Shown: positions 43,640-52,796, counted from the stretch's first letter. The stretch: 64,000 nt of DNA from Azorhizobium oxalatiphilum (GCF_014635325.1 NZ_BMCT01000005.1:248001-312000), one strand, 5' to 3'. The notes: a model not told the origin generated them from the letters alone. Numbers and translations: made by a program.

Positions 43640-43715
43640 GCCCGGGTAGCTCAGTTGGTAGAGCATGCGACTGAAAATCGCAGTGTCGGCGGTTCGACTC
43701 CGTCCCCGGGCACCA
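43640..43715 (+). tRNA. tRNA-Phe (GAA anticodon)
   Basis: 76 bases with encoded CCA. The acceptor stem GCCCGGG pairs with CCCGGGC. The D arm contains AGCTCAGTTGGTAGAGC, the anticodon loop CTGAAAA gives GAA, and the T arm is GGTTCGACTCC. No integrated element is seen at its 3' end. Confidence 0.95.
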
Positions 43716-43971
43716 TTCGCTTTCTAAGCGACTGAAATCCCACATTTTCTGGATTTTTGCCCCACACCTTCGGCAAGGTGAGGGCGTGCTTCGTGCCGTT
43801 TTCCCTCTGCCGGTGATCTCGCCTCTGTTTCAGGAGCGATCCCGCTCCGCCGGCCCATGGCAGGGCGTGTCATTCTTCGCCTCAAGACAGAACGGTGCCT
43901 CGACGGCGTTTCCCGCAATTCGGTTTTAAGCTACCGTTCTTGCGCCGTCTGATAGCGAAGTGGGGATTATC

Positions 43972-44133
43972 ATGACCGAAGGAACCGAGCCGAAGGACGC
44001 CGTAGCGCCGGCCGCCGAGTCGCCCGAGACCCCGGCGAAGGCCGAGACCGCGCAGCCGCTCTCCGAAGAGCAGCTCGACAAGGTCGCCGGTGGCCTGCTC
44101 ATGCCTTACGAGCCGAAGCCCGAGCAATTCTGA
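43972..44133 (+). CDS. Small acidic peptide with double-glycine leader-like motif
   Basis: 53 residues: MTEGTEPKDAVAPA, a Pro/Ala/Glu-rich stretch, then LSEEQLDKVAGG followed by LLMPYEPKPEQF. The segment L-S-x-E-x-L-x-x-V-x-G-G is the classic leader signature of double-glycine secreted peptides and many RiPP precursors. The residual 12-residue tail would be the mature part. The ribosome site is AAGTGGGG. No peptidase-containing ABC transporter or modification enzyme is nearby, so it may be an orphan precursor-like peptide or a protein that only shares the motif. Confidence 0.65.
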   Translation: MTEGTEPKDAVAPAAESPETPAKAETAQPLSEEQLDKVAGGLLMPYEPKPEQF

Positions 44134-44271
44134 TCCCGCGTTCGCCAACGTGCGGGCCGTGAGGCCCGCGCCGTCCTCCGCCGTCCTCCGCCGTCCCGCC
44201 CCTGACTTGCGCCCACCGGATGGCGGGCTCATATCCGGCGGCAGGATACGGCAGCAGCGAAAGGTCGGCAC

Positions 44272-45084
44272 ATGAACGCCATTTCTCCGGGCAATGTCGC
44301 GGTGGTTACGGGAGCTGCCGGCGGCATCGGCCTTGCGGCCGCGAAGAAGTTCGCCGCCGCCGGCATGCAGGTCTGCCTTGTTGATCGCTCGGACAGTGTG
44401 CGGGTGGCCGCAGGCAGTCTTGGCGGCAAGGCGGCGCCCTTCATCGTCGATGTTGCCGACCGATCGGCCATGGAGCGGCTGGCGGAAGAAATCCGTGCAC
44501 GCTTCGGTGCTGTGTCGGTGCTCATGAACAATGCCGCCATCGGCGATGGCGGCGATGTGCTGGCAAGCCCGGAGAATTGGGAGCGCCTGCTGGGCGTGAA
44601 CCTGTTCGGTGTGCTGCACGGCGTGCAGGCCTTCCTGCCGGCCATGGTGGCGGGCGACAGGCCGGGTATCGTCATCAACACCGGCTCCAAGCAGGGCATC
44701 ACCCAGCCGCCCGGTGACACCGCCTATAACGTCAGCAAGTCGGCCGTGAAGGCGCTGACCGAGGGCCTTGCACATACCCTGCGCCAGCAGGTCGGCGAGC
44801 GCATCACCGCGCACCTGCTCATTCCCGGCTACACCTTCACCGGCCTCACCAAGGCCGCCGAGAAGCCGGCCGGCGCCTGGACGGCCGAGCAGGTGGTGGA
44901 CTTCATGTTCGAGCGCATGGCGGAGGGCGACTTCTACATCCTCTGCCCCGACAACGATGTGACCCGTGAGATGGACGAGAAGCGCATGGCCTGGGCCATG
45001 GGCGACGTGATCGGGAACCGCCCCGCACTCTCGCGCTGGCATCCGGACTGGCAGGATGCGTTCGCCGATTACATGAAGAGCTGA
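44272..45084 (+). CDS. Short-chain dehydrogenase/reductase
   Basis: 270 residues. The NAD(P) motif VVTGAAGGIGLAAAKKF begins near residue 8, NNAAIGDGGD near 85, and the catalytic Ser and Tyr/Lys are in NTGSKQG and AYNVSKSA. The end of the first strand (CLVDRS) suggests NAD over NADP because an Asp follows strand 2. Substrate is not predictable. It starts 138 bp after the double-glycine peptide gene on the same strand. Confidence 0.9.
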   Translation: MNAISPGNVAVVTGAAGGIGLAAAKKFAAAGMQVCLVDRSDSVRVAAGSLGGKAAPFIVDVADRSAMERLAEEIRARFGAVSVLMNNAAIGDGGDVLASPENWERLLGVNLFGVLHGVQAFLPAMVAGDRPGIVINTGSKQGITQPPGDTAYNVSKSAVKALTEGLAHTLRQQVGERITAHLLIPGYTFTGLTKAAEKPAGAWTAEQVVDFMFERMAEGDFYILCPDNDVTREMDEKRMAWAMGDVIGNRPALSRWHPDWQDAFADYMKS

Positions 45085-45118
45085 GTACCCGCGCGGGCAG
45101 GCCATCGGCCCGCCCGCG

Positions 45119-46993
45119 TCACCGCGCCCGCCACCACGTCTCCGGCAGCGTGCCATAGAGCGAGGGGCGCGCCGGATGGGCGATGCGGATCCAGCGTGCC
45201 AGCCACTGGCCCGGCGCGTGGAACAGTGGCACCCCGTAGGCGCCGGAGATGAGCGCCCGGTCAAGAGCGCGCGCGGCGGCGGTCACGTCGTCCTCGCTGC
45301 GCGCGGCCATCAGTGCGGCGATGGCCGCATCCACGGCAGGTGACTTGGCGCCCATATAGTTGCGGGTGCCCGGCATGTCGGCGGCGGCGGAGCCGAAATA
45401 GAAGGCCTGCTCATTGCCCGGCGAGAGGGACTGCGTCCAGGTGAAGGGCACCATGTCGAAGTCATAGGCATTGCGCCGGGCATCGAACTGCACCGCGTCC
45501 ACCACCCGCACATCCACCCGCATGCCCGCCCGCTGCATCTGCGAGGCGAAGCCCAGTGCGAGGCGTTCCTGCTCGCGGCTCGTCACCATGATCTCGAAGC
45601 CGAACGTCTCGTCCGAGCCGACGCGGCGCAGCTTGCCGTCCTTCAGCTGCCAGCCCGCCTGCGCGAACAAGGCGAGGGCTGCCTTCAGCTGCTTGCGGTC
45701 GCGGCCGGAGCCGTCTGCGGCGGGCGGCCGGTAGGTGCCGTCCATCACGTCCGGCCGCAGCTCCCCGTGATGCGGACCCAGCAAGGCGAGTTCCGCGGCA
45801 TTGGCCTTGCGGCCGAGGCTGGAGAGGTCGGAGCCGTCGAAGAAGCCGGCCGTGCGATTGTAGAGATTGTAGTAGAAGTTGCGGTCCAGCCATTCGAAGT
45901 CGAACAGCTCGATGATCGCCCGGCGCACCCGCACGTCCGCGAACACCGGCCGGCGGGTGTTGAACACCAGCGCATAATGCGGCTTCGGCAGACCGTTGGG
46001 GATGCTCTCCTTCACCACCTGCCCGTTGCGCACGGCGGGAAAGTCGTAGCCGGTCTGCCAGCGGCCGGGATCGGTCTCGAAGCGGGCATCGATGAGGCCG
46101 CGCCGGAAGGCCTCGAATTCGGTGTTGGCATCGCGGAAGTAGGTGAAGCGCAGCTCGTCGAAATTGAACAGGCCGCGCGTCACCGGCAGGTCTTTCGCCC
46201 AATAGTCGGGGTTGCGCTTCAGCGTCACCGCGCTGCCCGCCTCCACCTGCGCCACCGTGTAGGGGCCGGAGCCGACAGGGGGCGTCAGGCTGGTCTGGTC
46301 GAAGGTGGCGGCGTCCACGGCGTGGCGGGGCAGCACCGGCATCAGGCCCATGATGAGCGGCAGCTCGCGATCCGGTTCCGTGAAGGTGAAGCGCACACGG
46401 CTGCCGTCCGCCGTCGCGCTGGCCACCTTGCCGTAATAGAGGCGCATGTTCGGCCGCCCCTTGTCGCGCAGCAGGCCGAAGGAGAAGAGCACGTCGTCCG
46501 CCGTCACCGGCGTGCCGTCGGAGAAGCGCGCGCGCGGGTCGATCTCGAACTCCACGAAGCTGCGTTCGTCGTCGGTTTTCACCGTGCGCGCGAGAAGGCC
46601 GTAGAGCGTGAAGGGCTCGTCATAGCTGCGCACCAGCAGGCTCTCGAACACATAGGCGCGCACGAAGGGCGTGGCCGAACCGCGCACCACGAAGGGGTTG
46701 AGGCTGTCGAACGTGCCCAGTGCCGACAGCGACAGGCGGCCGCCCTTCGGCGCATCGGGGTTCACATAGTCGAAATGGGTGAAGTCCGCCGCCATGTCGG
46801 GCGTGCCCTGCATGGCGAGCGCGTGCTGTTGAGCAGAGGCGGGGACCACTGCGCCAGAGGCCAATGCCACCAGCAGCGCCAACAGCCGTAGAACAGGCTG
46901 GAGGGCTTCCAAATATTGCCGGGGGCGCGGCGGCAATAACGACGCTGCGGCACGGGCGGAATTGGCATTGCGGGGTCGATCAGTTTCTGCCAT
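45119..46993 (-). CDS. ABC transporter substrate-binding protein, family 5 (YejA-like)
   Basis: 624 residues. A signal sequence with a long N-terminal extension (hydrophobic core VLRLLALLVALASG, predicted cleavage after ASA near residue 54) leads into HALAMQGTPDMAADFTHFDYVNPDAPKGGRL, the typical opening of YejA-type binding proteins. FDSLNPFVVRG and WDPxGPY-like SGPYTVAQVEAG segments follow. It would bind oligopeptides in the periplasm. No permease or ATPase gene adjoins it, so partners must lie elsewhere. The true start may be downstream of residue 1 because the n-region is unusually long. Confidence 0.88.
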   Translation of the reverse strand: MAETDRPRNANSARAAASLLPPRPRQYLEALQPVLRLLALLVALASGAVVPASAQQHALAMQGTPDMAADFTHFDYVNPDAPKGGRLSLSALGTFDSLNPFVVRGSATPFVRAYVFESLLVRSYDEPFTLYGLLARTVKTDDERSFVEFEIDPRARFSDGTPVTADDVLFSFGLLRDKGRPNMRLYYGKVASATADGSRVRFTFTEPDRELPLIMGLMPVLPRHAVDAATFDQTSLTPPVGSGPYTVAQVEAGSAVTLKRNPDYWAKDLPVTRGLFNFDELRFTYFRDANTEFEAFRRGLIDARFETDPGRWQTGYDFPAVRNGQVVKESIPNGLPKPHYALVFNTRRPVFADVRVRRAIIELFDFEWLDRNFYYNLYNRTAGFFDGSDLSSLGRKANAAELALLGPHHGELRPDVMDGTYRPPAADGSGRDRKQLKAALALFAQAGWQLKDGKLRRVGSDETFGFEIMVTSREQERLALGFASQMQRAGMRVDVRVVDAVQFDARRNAYDFDMVPFTWTQSLSPGNEQAFYFGSAAADMPGTRNYMGAKSPAVDAAIAALMAARSEDDVTAAARALDRALISGAYGVPLFHAPGQWLARWIRIAHPARPSLYGTLPETWWRAR

Positions 46994-47207
46994 TCACCCG
47001 CCTGCACCTTTTCTGCCACGCTGTCTCGGCTAGGCCGCATTCTTGGGCAAGGTAGCACGTCAGGCACCACATGCGTGCCGGGCGCGTTGCAGCGGCCTCG
47101 GTCTTGCCTCAATTGACACCGAACAGAGCGGCGTTACGAGGTGAAATCGCGCGCCTCTGCGTTGAGTCGCGCGCCTGGGATCAGGCATTCACGGGGAAGA
47201 TTTGGGA

Positions 47208-47972
47208 ATGACAACAGCCACCACTCTGCGTCGCGCGAGCGCGCTTGCCGTTGCCGCGATCACGCTCGGTGTCGCTGGCGGAGCCTGGGCACAGAATGCG
47301 GCTCCGGCCAAGCCCGCGCCGGCCAAGCCGGCTCAGGCGCAGCCCGCTCCCGCACAGCCGCAGGCGCAGCAGGCCGGTCCTCAGTCCGTCGCCGTGCCGG
47401 GCATCAACACGCCCTGGACCAAGGTGTGCGGCACCGATCAGGCCTCGAAAAAAGAAATCTGCATGACCACGCAGGATTTCACGGCTGAAACCGGCCAGCC
47501 GCTGGCCTCCGCCGCGATCCGCGAGATGAAGGACGATCCGAACAAGAAGTTCATCGTCTCCGTCCCCGTTGGCATGCTGCTGCAGCCCGGCACCCGCGTC
47601 GTCATCGACAAGGAACAGCCGATGTCGCTGAAGTACGAAATCTGCTTCCCCAACGGCTGCTTCGCCAGCCTGGACGTGAATGCGGACTTCGTGAACAAGC
47701 TCAAGAAGTCGCAGAACATCACCATCCAGGCGCTGCAGATGGGCGGTCGCACGCTCAACTTCGTGATCCCGGGCAAGGACTTCGCCAAGGCCTATGACGG
47801 CCCGCCGTCCGACCCGAACGTGGTCGCCGCCGAGCGCCAGAAGCTGGCCGAAGAGCTGCAGAAGCGCGCCCAGAAGATGATGGAAGAGCGCGCTGCCGCT
47901 CAGGGCAACGGTCAGGCCGCTCCGGCTGCTGGCGCTGCGCCCGCCGCTCCGGCTGCGCCCGCCAAGCCCTGA
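47208..47972 (+). CDS. Invasion-associated locus B (IalB) family protein
   Basis: 254 residues with a signal peptide (LAVAAITLGVAGGAWA) and a Pro/Ala/Gln-rich linker (about 27-60). The folded domain begins TPWTKVCGTDQASKKEICMTTQDF and includes FIVSVPVGMLLQPGTRVVID and KYEICFPNGCFASLDVN, with paired Cys that probably form disulfides. This is the IalB domain found in many non-pathogenic Rhizobiales and is periplasmic or surface-associated. A C-terminal Ala/Pro tail follows. The ribosome site is GGGGAAGA eight bases before ATG 47208. Own terminator. Confidence 0.9.
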   Translation: MTTATTLRRASALAVAAITLGVAGGAWAQNAAPAKPAPAKPAQAQPAPAQPQAQQAGPQSVAVPGINTPWTKVCGTDQASKKEICMTTQDFTAETGQPLASAAIREMKDDPNKKFIVSVPVGMLLQPGTRVVIDKEQPMSLKYEICFPNGCFASLDVNADFVNKLKKSQNITIQALQMGGRTLNFVIPGKDFAKAYDGPPSDPNVVAAERQKLAEELQKRAQKMMEERAAAQGNGQAAPAAGAAPAAPAAPAKP

Positions 47973-48000
47973 TCCTTCCGTATCAGGTTCGAACACGGAA

Positions 48001-48031
48001 ACGGCCCGCCTCCCGGCGGGCCGTTTTCGTT
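48001..48031 (+). terminator. Terminator of the IalB-family gene
   Basis: CGGCCCGCC/GGCGGGCCG with a TCCC loop, followed by TTTTCGTTT. Confidence 0.88.
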
Positions 48032-48113
48032 TGGGCGGGCCGGAGAGACAGCGGGCAACCCGGCGGCTCTTCCGCCGGGGCACACCATCCGGCTCCTTAG
48101 CCGCTGTAACGAC

Positions 48114-48144
48114 AAAAGGGGCGATCTTGCCGATCGCCCCTTTT
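48114..48144. terminator. Bidirectional terminator upstream of hspQ stop
   Basis: AAAAGGGGCGATC pairs with GATCGCCCCTTTT around TTGCC. A and T runs on both sides make it work in either direction, mainly for hspQ on the minus strand. Confidence 0.85.
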
Positions 48145-48186
48145 GTATTGTGTTGGGTGCTGGAAGAGCCGGGCGGCTGAAGCCGA

Positions 48187-48636
48187 TCAGTTCAGCAGGT
48201 CGCGCCGCACGCGCCAGCCGCCGGTTCCGTCCTCGGCCAGCGCTTCGGCAACGCGCGGATGGCGCACCGGCTCGTTGGACGTGTCGAGCTCCAGATTCTG
48301 CTCCGACACATAGGCCACATACTCATTGTCCGCATTCTCGGCCAGCAGGTGGTAGAACGGCTGGTCCTTGCGCGGACGGATCTCCTCGGGGATGGACTGG
48401 TACCATTCCTCGGTATTGTCGAAGACCGGGTCCACATCGAACACCACGCCCCGGAACGGGAAGTGGCGATGGCGCACCACTTCCCCGATGCGGAACTTGG
48501 CAAGGCGGGTGCGGTTCTCGGTTTCGTGGTGGGATTCGTGCGCGGCCGCCAGCGCCACGGGCAGGGACCGACGCGCCGCCCGGGCCTTGGTGCCCGACCG
48601 ATCCGTCTGCGCCTGTTCCTTCACCGTCCGCGCCAT
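48187..48636 (-). CDS. hspQ: Heat shock protein HspQ (YccV-like, hemimethylated-DNA-binding fold)
   Basis: 149 residues. The conserved domain begins KFRIGEVVRHRHFPFRGVVFDVDPVFDNTEEWYQSIP and continues KDQPFYHLLAENADNEYVAYVSEQNLELD, the diagnostic HspQ sequence. The first 40 residues are a charged extension common in alphaproteobacterial forms. HspQ is known in enterobacteria as an adaptor that stimulates Lon protease. A perfect GTCACAT-N6-ATGTGAC palindrome lies about 45-60 bp before the start. Confidence 0.93.
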   Translation of the reverse strand: MARTVKEQAQTDRSGTKARAARRSLPVALAAAHESHHETENRTRLAKFRIGEVVRHRHFPFRGVVFDVDPVFDNTEEWYQSIPEEIRPRKDQPFYHLLAENADNEYVAYVSEQNLELDTSNEPVRHPRVAEALAEDGTGGWRVRRDLLN

Positions 48637-48678
48637 CCGCTCAATCCCTCGTCATTCTCAACCGTCACTGCTTCGCCC

Positions 48679-48698
48679 GTCACATATCGCAATGTGAC
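48679..48698. promoter_or_regulatory. Palindrome GTCACAT-N6-ATGTGAC upstream of hspQ
   Basis: Perfect 7-bp arms with the spacer ATCGCA, 43-62 bp upstream of the hspQ ATG. The size and symmetry fit a dimeric regulator site near the promoter. Which regulator binds it is unknown; the arms are the inverse of a CRP half-site (TCACA-N6-TGTGA arrangement). Confidence 0.5.
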
Positions 48699-48749
48699 CG
48701 TTTTCACCACCTATTTACCATGATGGTGCCTGCGCGGGCCGTGCGGGAT

Positions 48750-49790
48750 TCACAGCCCATAGACGGCGGCGAGATCCTTGTCCTTGTCGGCCACGATACG
48801 CGCGAGGTCCACAATCACCTTGGCCTGCTTCCAGGTGGCGTCGTCCTGCATCTTGCCGTCGATCATCACCGCGCCCGCACCATCGGGCATGGCATCCAGA
48901 ATCTTTACCGCGAAGGCGACTTCACCGGGATCGGGGCTGAACACGCGCTTGGCGATGTCGATCTGGCTGGGGTGGAGCGACCAGGCCCCGACGCAGCCCT
49001 GCAGGAAGGCGTTGCGGAACTGGCTCTCGCAGGCGGCGCCATCGGAGAAGTCGCCGAACGGGCCGTAGAAGGGCTTGATGCCGCTGGCGGCGCAGGCATC
49101 CACCATCTTGCCGACCGTGTAGTGCCAGAGATCCTGCTGGTAGCCCACGCGCGGCGCATCGCCATCGGGGTCGGCCAGCACCTTGTAGTCGGGATGCCCG
49201 CCGCCGACGCGGGTGGTCTTCATGGCACGGGAGGCGGCGAGATCCGCGGGGCCGAGGCTCATGCCGTGCATGCGCGGAGAGGCGGCGGCGATCGCCTCCA
49301 CATTCTTCACGCCCTCGGCGGTCTCTAGGATGGCGTGGATGAGAATGGGCTTGGAGACGCTGTGCTTCGCTTCCAGCTGGGCCAGCAACTGGTCGAGATA
49401 ATGGATGTCCCACGGCCCATCCACCTTGGGCAGCATGATCACGTCCAGCTTGTCACCCACCGCGCCCACGATCTCGCGGATGTCGTCCAGTGCCCACGGG
49501 CTGTTGAGGGCATTGATGCGGGTCCACAGACCCGTGGTGCCGAAGTTCACCGCCTTGGCCAGCTCGATGAAGCCGCTGCGCGCCGCCTCCTTGGCGTCGA
49601 TGGGGATGGCGTCCTCCAGATTGCCGAGGACCACGTCCACCTGGCCTGCGAGGTCCGGCACCTTGGCGCGGATCTTCTCCAGATGCGGCGGCACGAAATG
49701 AATCATGCGCTCCAGCCGCACGGGCAGTTCGCGGTAGGGCGCAGGCGCGCCGATGGCGAGCGGCTTGAAGAAGTTGCGCGGCAGCTTCAT
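48750..49790 (-). CDS. mcl: L-malyl-CoA/beta-methylmalyl-CoA lyase (HpcH/HpaI family)
   Basis: 346 residues from ATG 49790. The opening [35 protein letters not shown] and [19 protein letters not shown] are characteristic of malyl-CoA lyases; the acidic metal ligand lies in NLEDAI, with others in ILETAEGV and [10 protein letters not shown]. The enzyme cleaves malyl-CoA to glyoxylate and acetyl-CoA in the serine cycle or ethylmalonyl-CoA pathway. Fits with meaB at 16.1 kb and the methylamine genes. The nearest serine-cycle genes (mtkAB, hpr, sga) are not in the window. Confidence 0.9.
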   Translation of the reverse strand: MKLPRNFFKPLAIGAPAPYRELPVRLERMIHFVPPHLEKIRAKVPDLAGQVDVVLGNLEDAIPIDAKEAARSGFIELAKAVNFGTTGLWTRINALNSPWALDDIREIVGAVGDKLDVIMLPKVDGPWDIHYLDQLLAQLEAKHSVSKPILIHAILETAEGVKNVEAIAAASPRMHGMSLGPADLAASRAMKTTRVGGGHPDYKVLADPDGDAPRVGYQQDLWHYTVGKMVDACAASGIKPFYGPFGDFSDGAACESQFRNAFLQGCVGAWSLHPSQIDIAKRVFSPDPGEVAFAVKILDAMPDGAGAVMIDGKMQDDATWKQAKVIVDLARIVADKDKDLAAVYGL

Positions 49791-49948
49791 GTGGTGTCCT
49801 CCCCTTGTTGTGATCGCAGCATGGACAGGCGGCGCGTGCCCGGCAAGCGTCGGGTTGCCACGCAACGCGATGTTTCGCAGCGCGGTGTCCGCCTTGACCC
49901 GGTGGCCGCAGGGCGTAGCGTGCCGGCCTCGGACAGGGAGATCGAGTT

Positions 49949-50749
49949 TTGCTTTCAAGACGGGACGTGCTGGCGGGGCTGGTGGCGGCGGGAGCGGGGG
50001 CTGCAGGGATGCGGGCCGCATCCGCGCAGACCGGACGGGCGCCGGAGAAGCCGACCGAATTCCTGCTCGGCTACGGCAGCCTGATCGATACCGCATCGCG
50101 CGAGGGCACGGCCGGCACCAAGCTCGATGCGGTGCCGGTGCGTGTGTCCGCGGCGTTTGGCTATCGGCGGGTCTGGAATGTGCGGGGGCGGGGCTGGACG
50201 GCGCTCGGTCTCGCGAAGGGCGAGGATCTGCGCCCTGCCGCGCCCATCAACTGCGTGCTGTTCCCCGTGGATGCGGACACGCTGCCGCGCTTCGACCGGC
50301 GCGAGTCCGGCTATGACCGGGTGGCGGTACCGAACGCCATGGTCGAGTCGCTTTCCTGGCTGCGCCTGCCGGAGCAGGGGACCCTCTGGATCTATGTGCC
50401 CAAGGCCGGCGAGAAGGCCCCCGAGCCCGATGCCGCCCATCCCATCGTGCAGTCCTATGTGGACCTCGTGCTGGGCGGGGCGCTCGGCTATGGCGAGGCG
50501 TTCGCACGCGAGGTGATCGAGACCACCTTCGGCTGGAGCGCCTTCTGGCTGGATGACCGGGTGACGGCACGCCGCCCGTGGGTCGCCAACCCCGCAGCCG
50601 GAGCCATCGACCGCCTGCTGGCGCGCACGCCGCAGTCGGAGGCGGCCTTCCGGGAGCGGCTCTATAGCGAGGAGTACGCCGTCCGACGCCTGATGCGACC
50701 CGGGGACGGACTAGCACCCGCGCCAAAGCCGGAAACGGCCCGGCCCTGA
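49949..50749 (+). CDS. Tat-exported gamma-glutamylcyclotransferase-like protein
   Basis: 266 residues. The N-terminus [27 protein letters not shown] is a twin-arginine signal (SRRDVLAG). The mature part has [15 protein letters not shown], matching the YGSL substrate loop of the GGCT/AIG2 fold, followed by [24 protein letters not shown] with the acidic Glu region of that family. Export of a gamma-glutamyl-processing enzyme is unusual, since cyclotransferases are normally cytoplasmic. Reaction is inferred from fold only. Confidence 0.75.
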   Translation: MLSRRDVLAGLVAAGAGAAGMRAASAQTGRAPEKPTEFLLGYGSLIDTASREGTAGTKLDAVPVRVSAAFGYRRVWNVRGRGWTALGLAKGEDLRPAAPINCVLFPVDADTLPRFDRRESGYDRVAVPNAMVESLSWLRLPEQGTLWIYVPKAGEKAPEPDAAHPIVQSYVDLVLGGALGYGEAFAREVIETTFGWSAFWLDDRVTARRPWVANPAAGAIDRLLARTPQSEAAFRERLYSEEYAVRRLMRPGDGLAPAPKPETARP

Positions 50750-50844
50750 TCTCTACCGCAGTGCACACTGCATAGCTTGCCGGCGCGTTCTGCGTCGGCA
50801 GTGTCTTGCGGCGGCGCAGCGAACGTCGTTGTTTCTGCGGCGAC

Positions 50845-51804
50845 ATGACGGACCTGTTCGGCCTCGCCTTTCCCTTCTTTGGCCTGATCTTCCTCGGCTT
50901 CGCGTGCGGGCACTTCGTGCGGCTGCCGGAAGAGGGGCTCGCCTGGCTGTCCTTCTTCATCATCTACGTGGCGCTGCCGGCGCTATTCTATCGCATCGTC
51001 TCGCAGACGCCGTTCCACGAACTGGCCAACGCGCGCTTCATCCTCGCGGCGGTGACATCCACCGCCATCACGGCGGCGCTGGCGCTGGCGGTGTCGCTGT
51101 GGCTGCGGCGGGGGAATGCGGCAGAGGCGGGTGTCGCCACCACCGTCGGTGCCTATGCCAATGTGGGCTATATGGCACCGGGGCTGGCGCTGGCGGCCAT
51201 CGGGCCTGATGCGGCGACGCCGGTGGCCATCGTCTTCACCTGCGATGCCCTGCTGTTCTTCACCCTGGTGCCGATGCTGGTGGCCATCCAGAGGCGCGAG
51301 GGGCATTTCGGCACCGTGCTGCTCACGGTGCTGAAGCGGGTTCTCACCCATCCATTCAACATCGCCACCTTCCTCGGCGTGCTGTCGGCGGCCTTCGACG
51401 TGCATCCGCCCGCCGCCCTCGACCGCATGCTGGATTTCCTGCGCAATGCCGCCGCCCCCTGCGCCCTGTTCACGCTGGGCGTCACGGTGGCCCTGCGGCC
51501 GCTCAAGCGGGTGCCGGTCGAACTGCCGCCGCTGCTGGCGCTGAAGCTGCTTGTGCAGCCCATGATCGCGCTGACCGTCTACGGCGCCTTCGGCCCGTTC
51601 GCTGATCGCTGGGTGGAGACGGTGGTGCTGATGGCGGCCCTGCCGCCGGCGCTGAACTGCTTCATCCTCGCCAAGCAGTACGGCACCTATGTGGAGGAAG
51701 CCTCGGCCGGCGTGCTGGTGGGCACTGTGCTGTCCGTGGCCACCGTTACGGGCCTGCTCTACCTCATCCAGCAGCACATGCTGCCGCTGCATCTCTTCCA
51801 CTGA
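50845..51804 (+). CDS. AEC family (auxin efflux carrier-type) permease
   Basis: 319 residues from ATG 50845 (MTDLFGLAFPFFGLIFLGFACG). About ten hydrophobic segments arranged in two halves. The N-terminal FGLIFLGFACGHF and the helix-breaking GVATTVGAYANVGYMAPGLALAAIGPDAA are AEC-like crossover loops. The C-terminal half contains ALKLLVQPMIALTVYG. Members export organic acids or auxin-like compounds. The upstream gene reads in the same direction 95 bp away. Confidence 0.85.
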   Translation: MTDLFGLAFPFFGLIFLGFACGHFVRLPEEGLAWLSFFIIYVALPALFYRIVSQTPFHELANARFILAAVTSTAITAALALAVSLWLRRGNAAEAGVATTVGAYANVGYMAPGLALAAIGPDAATPVAIVFTCDALLFFTLVPMLVAIQRREGHFGTVLLTVLKRVLTHPFNIATFLGVLSAAFDVHPPAALDRMLDFLRNAAAPCALFTLGVTVALRPLKRVPVELPPLLALKLLVQPMIALTVYGAFGPFADRWVETVVLMAALPPALNCFILAKQYGTYVEEASAGVLVGTVLSVATVTGLLYLIQQHMLPLHLFH

Positions 51805-51852
51805 CGCAGAGCGGCACCCGCTCGGGAGAGAGGGCGCCGATGCCAGCGTCTC

Positions 51853-52755
51853 TCAGCCGGCATTTCGTGCCGGGACCAGCAGGTCCGCAAGGCCGACCCG
51901 GTGCAGCATCTCCGCGCGCAGTCGATCCGTGACCGCGAAGCCGATATTGGCGCCGTCCTCGCTGGGATCGATGTGCACACGGAACGGCCGCTTGCCGAAG
52001 GGCGCATCCAGCACCGTCACGATGGCATCGGCCACCTTTGAGACATCTGCGTCCGGCGGCACGATCTCGGCGAAGGCCTTCTGCACTTCGTCACCGAAGC
52101 CGGCATAGGGGCCGGCCTCATAGGCCGCCGCCACCGACGCATCCGCCGGATGGCCGGCATGGGCGAAATGGTTGGTACCCGAGGTGAAGGCGCCGGGCAC
52201 GATGATCGAGGTCTCGATGCCGAAGCGCGACAGCTCGCGGGCATACTGGATGGCGATGGCGTCCATGGCCGCCTTGGCGCCGAAATAGGGCGCGAGATAG
52301 GGCGGTGTGCCGCCGGTGACGCTGCTCGACGACACCCACACCAGCAGGCCCGAGCGCGCCGTACGCATGTGCGGGAGAACGGCGCGGTTCACGCGCTGGG
52401 TGCTCAGCACGTTGACGTCGTAGAGCTGCGCATATTGTTCCGGCGTGAAGGCTTCCGCCGGGCCGAACACCATGTGCCCGGCATTGTGTACGAGCACGTC
52501 GATGCGCCCGCTCTGCGCGATCACATCGGCCACCGCACTGTCCACGGAGGGCTGGGACTGCACGTCCAGTTCCACAGTGCGCAGGTCGATGCCGGTCTCT
52601 TGGGTCAGCTTGGCCATGGCCTCCGCATTGGCGGCGTTGCGCCCGGCGATGTCGCGCATGGAGGCGTAGACGGTGTGGCCGGCGCGGGCGAGAGCCTCAG
52701 CGGTGAGGCGGCCGAAACCGCTGGATGCGCCGGTGACGAGAACGATCTGTTTCAT
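51853..52755 (-). CDS. Short-chain dehydrogenase/reductase
   Basis: 300 residues. IVLVTGASSGFGRLTAEALARAG is the nucleotide site, NAGHMVFGPAEAF the central motif, and SSSSVTGG with YFGAKAAMD supplies the catalytic Ser and YxxxK. The Gly-Phe-Gly in the turn (SSGFG) is typical of a subgroup of SDRs. It is cotranscribed with the downstream-coded SDR (42-bp gap) and both oppose the LysR gene. Substrate not predictable. Confidence 0.88.
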   Translation of the reverse strand: MKQIVLVTGASSGFGRLTAEALARAGHTVYASMRDIAGRNAANAEAMAKLTQETGIDLRTVELDVQSQPSVDSAVADVIAQSGRIDVLVHNAGHMVFGPAEAFTPEQYAQLYDVNVLSTQRVNRAVLPHMRTARSGLLVWVSSSSVTGGTPPYLAPYFGAKAAMDAIAIQYARELSRFGIETSIIVPGAFTSGTNHFAHAGHPADASVAAAYEAGPYAGFGDEVQKAFAEIVPPDADVSKVADAIVTVLDAPFGKRPFRVHIDPSEDGANIGFAVTDRLRAEMLHRVGLADLLVPARNAG

Positions 52756-52796
52756 GATGTGTCTCCTGAAAATCGGAATGAAAAATTGGCGCGCAC

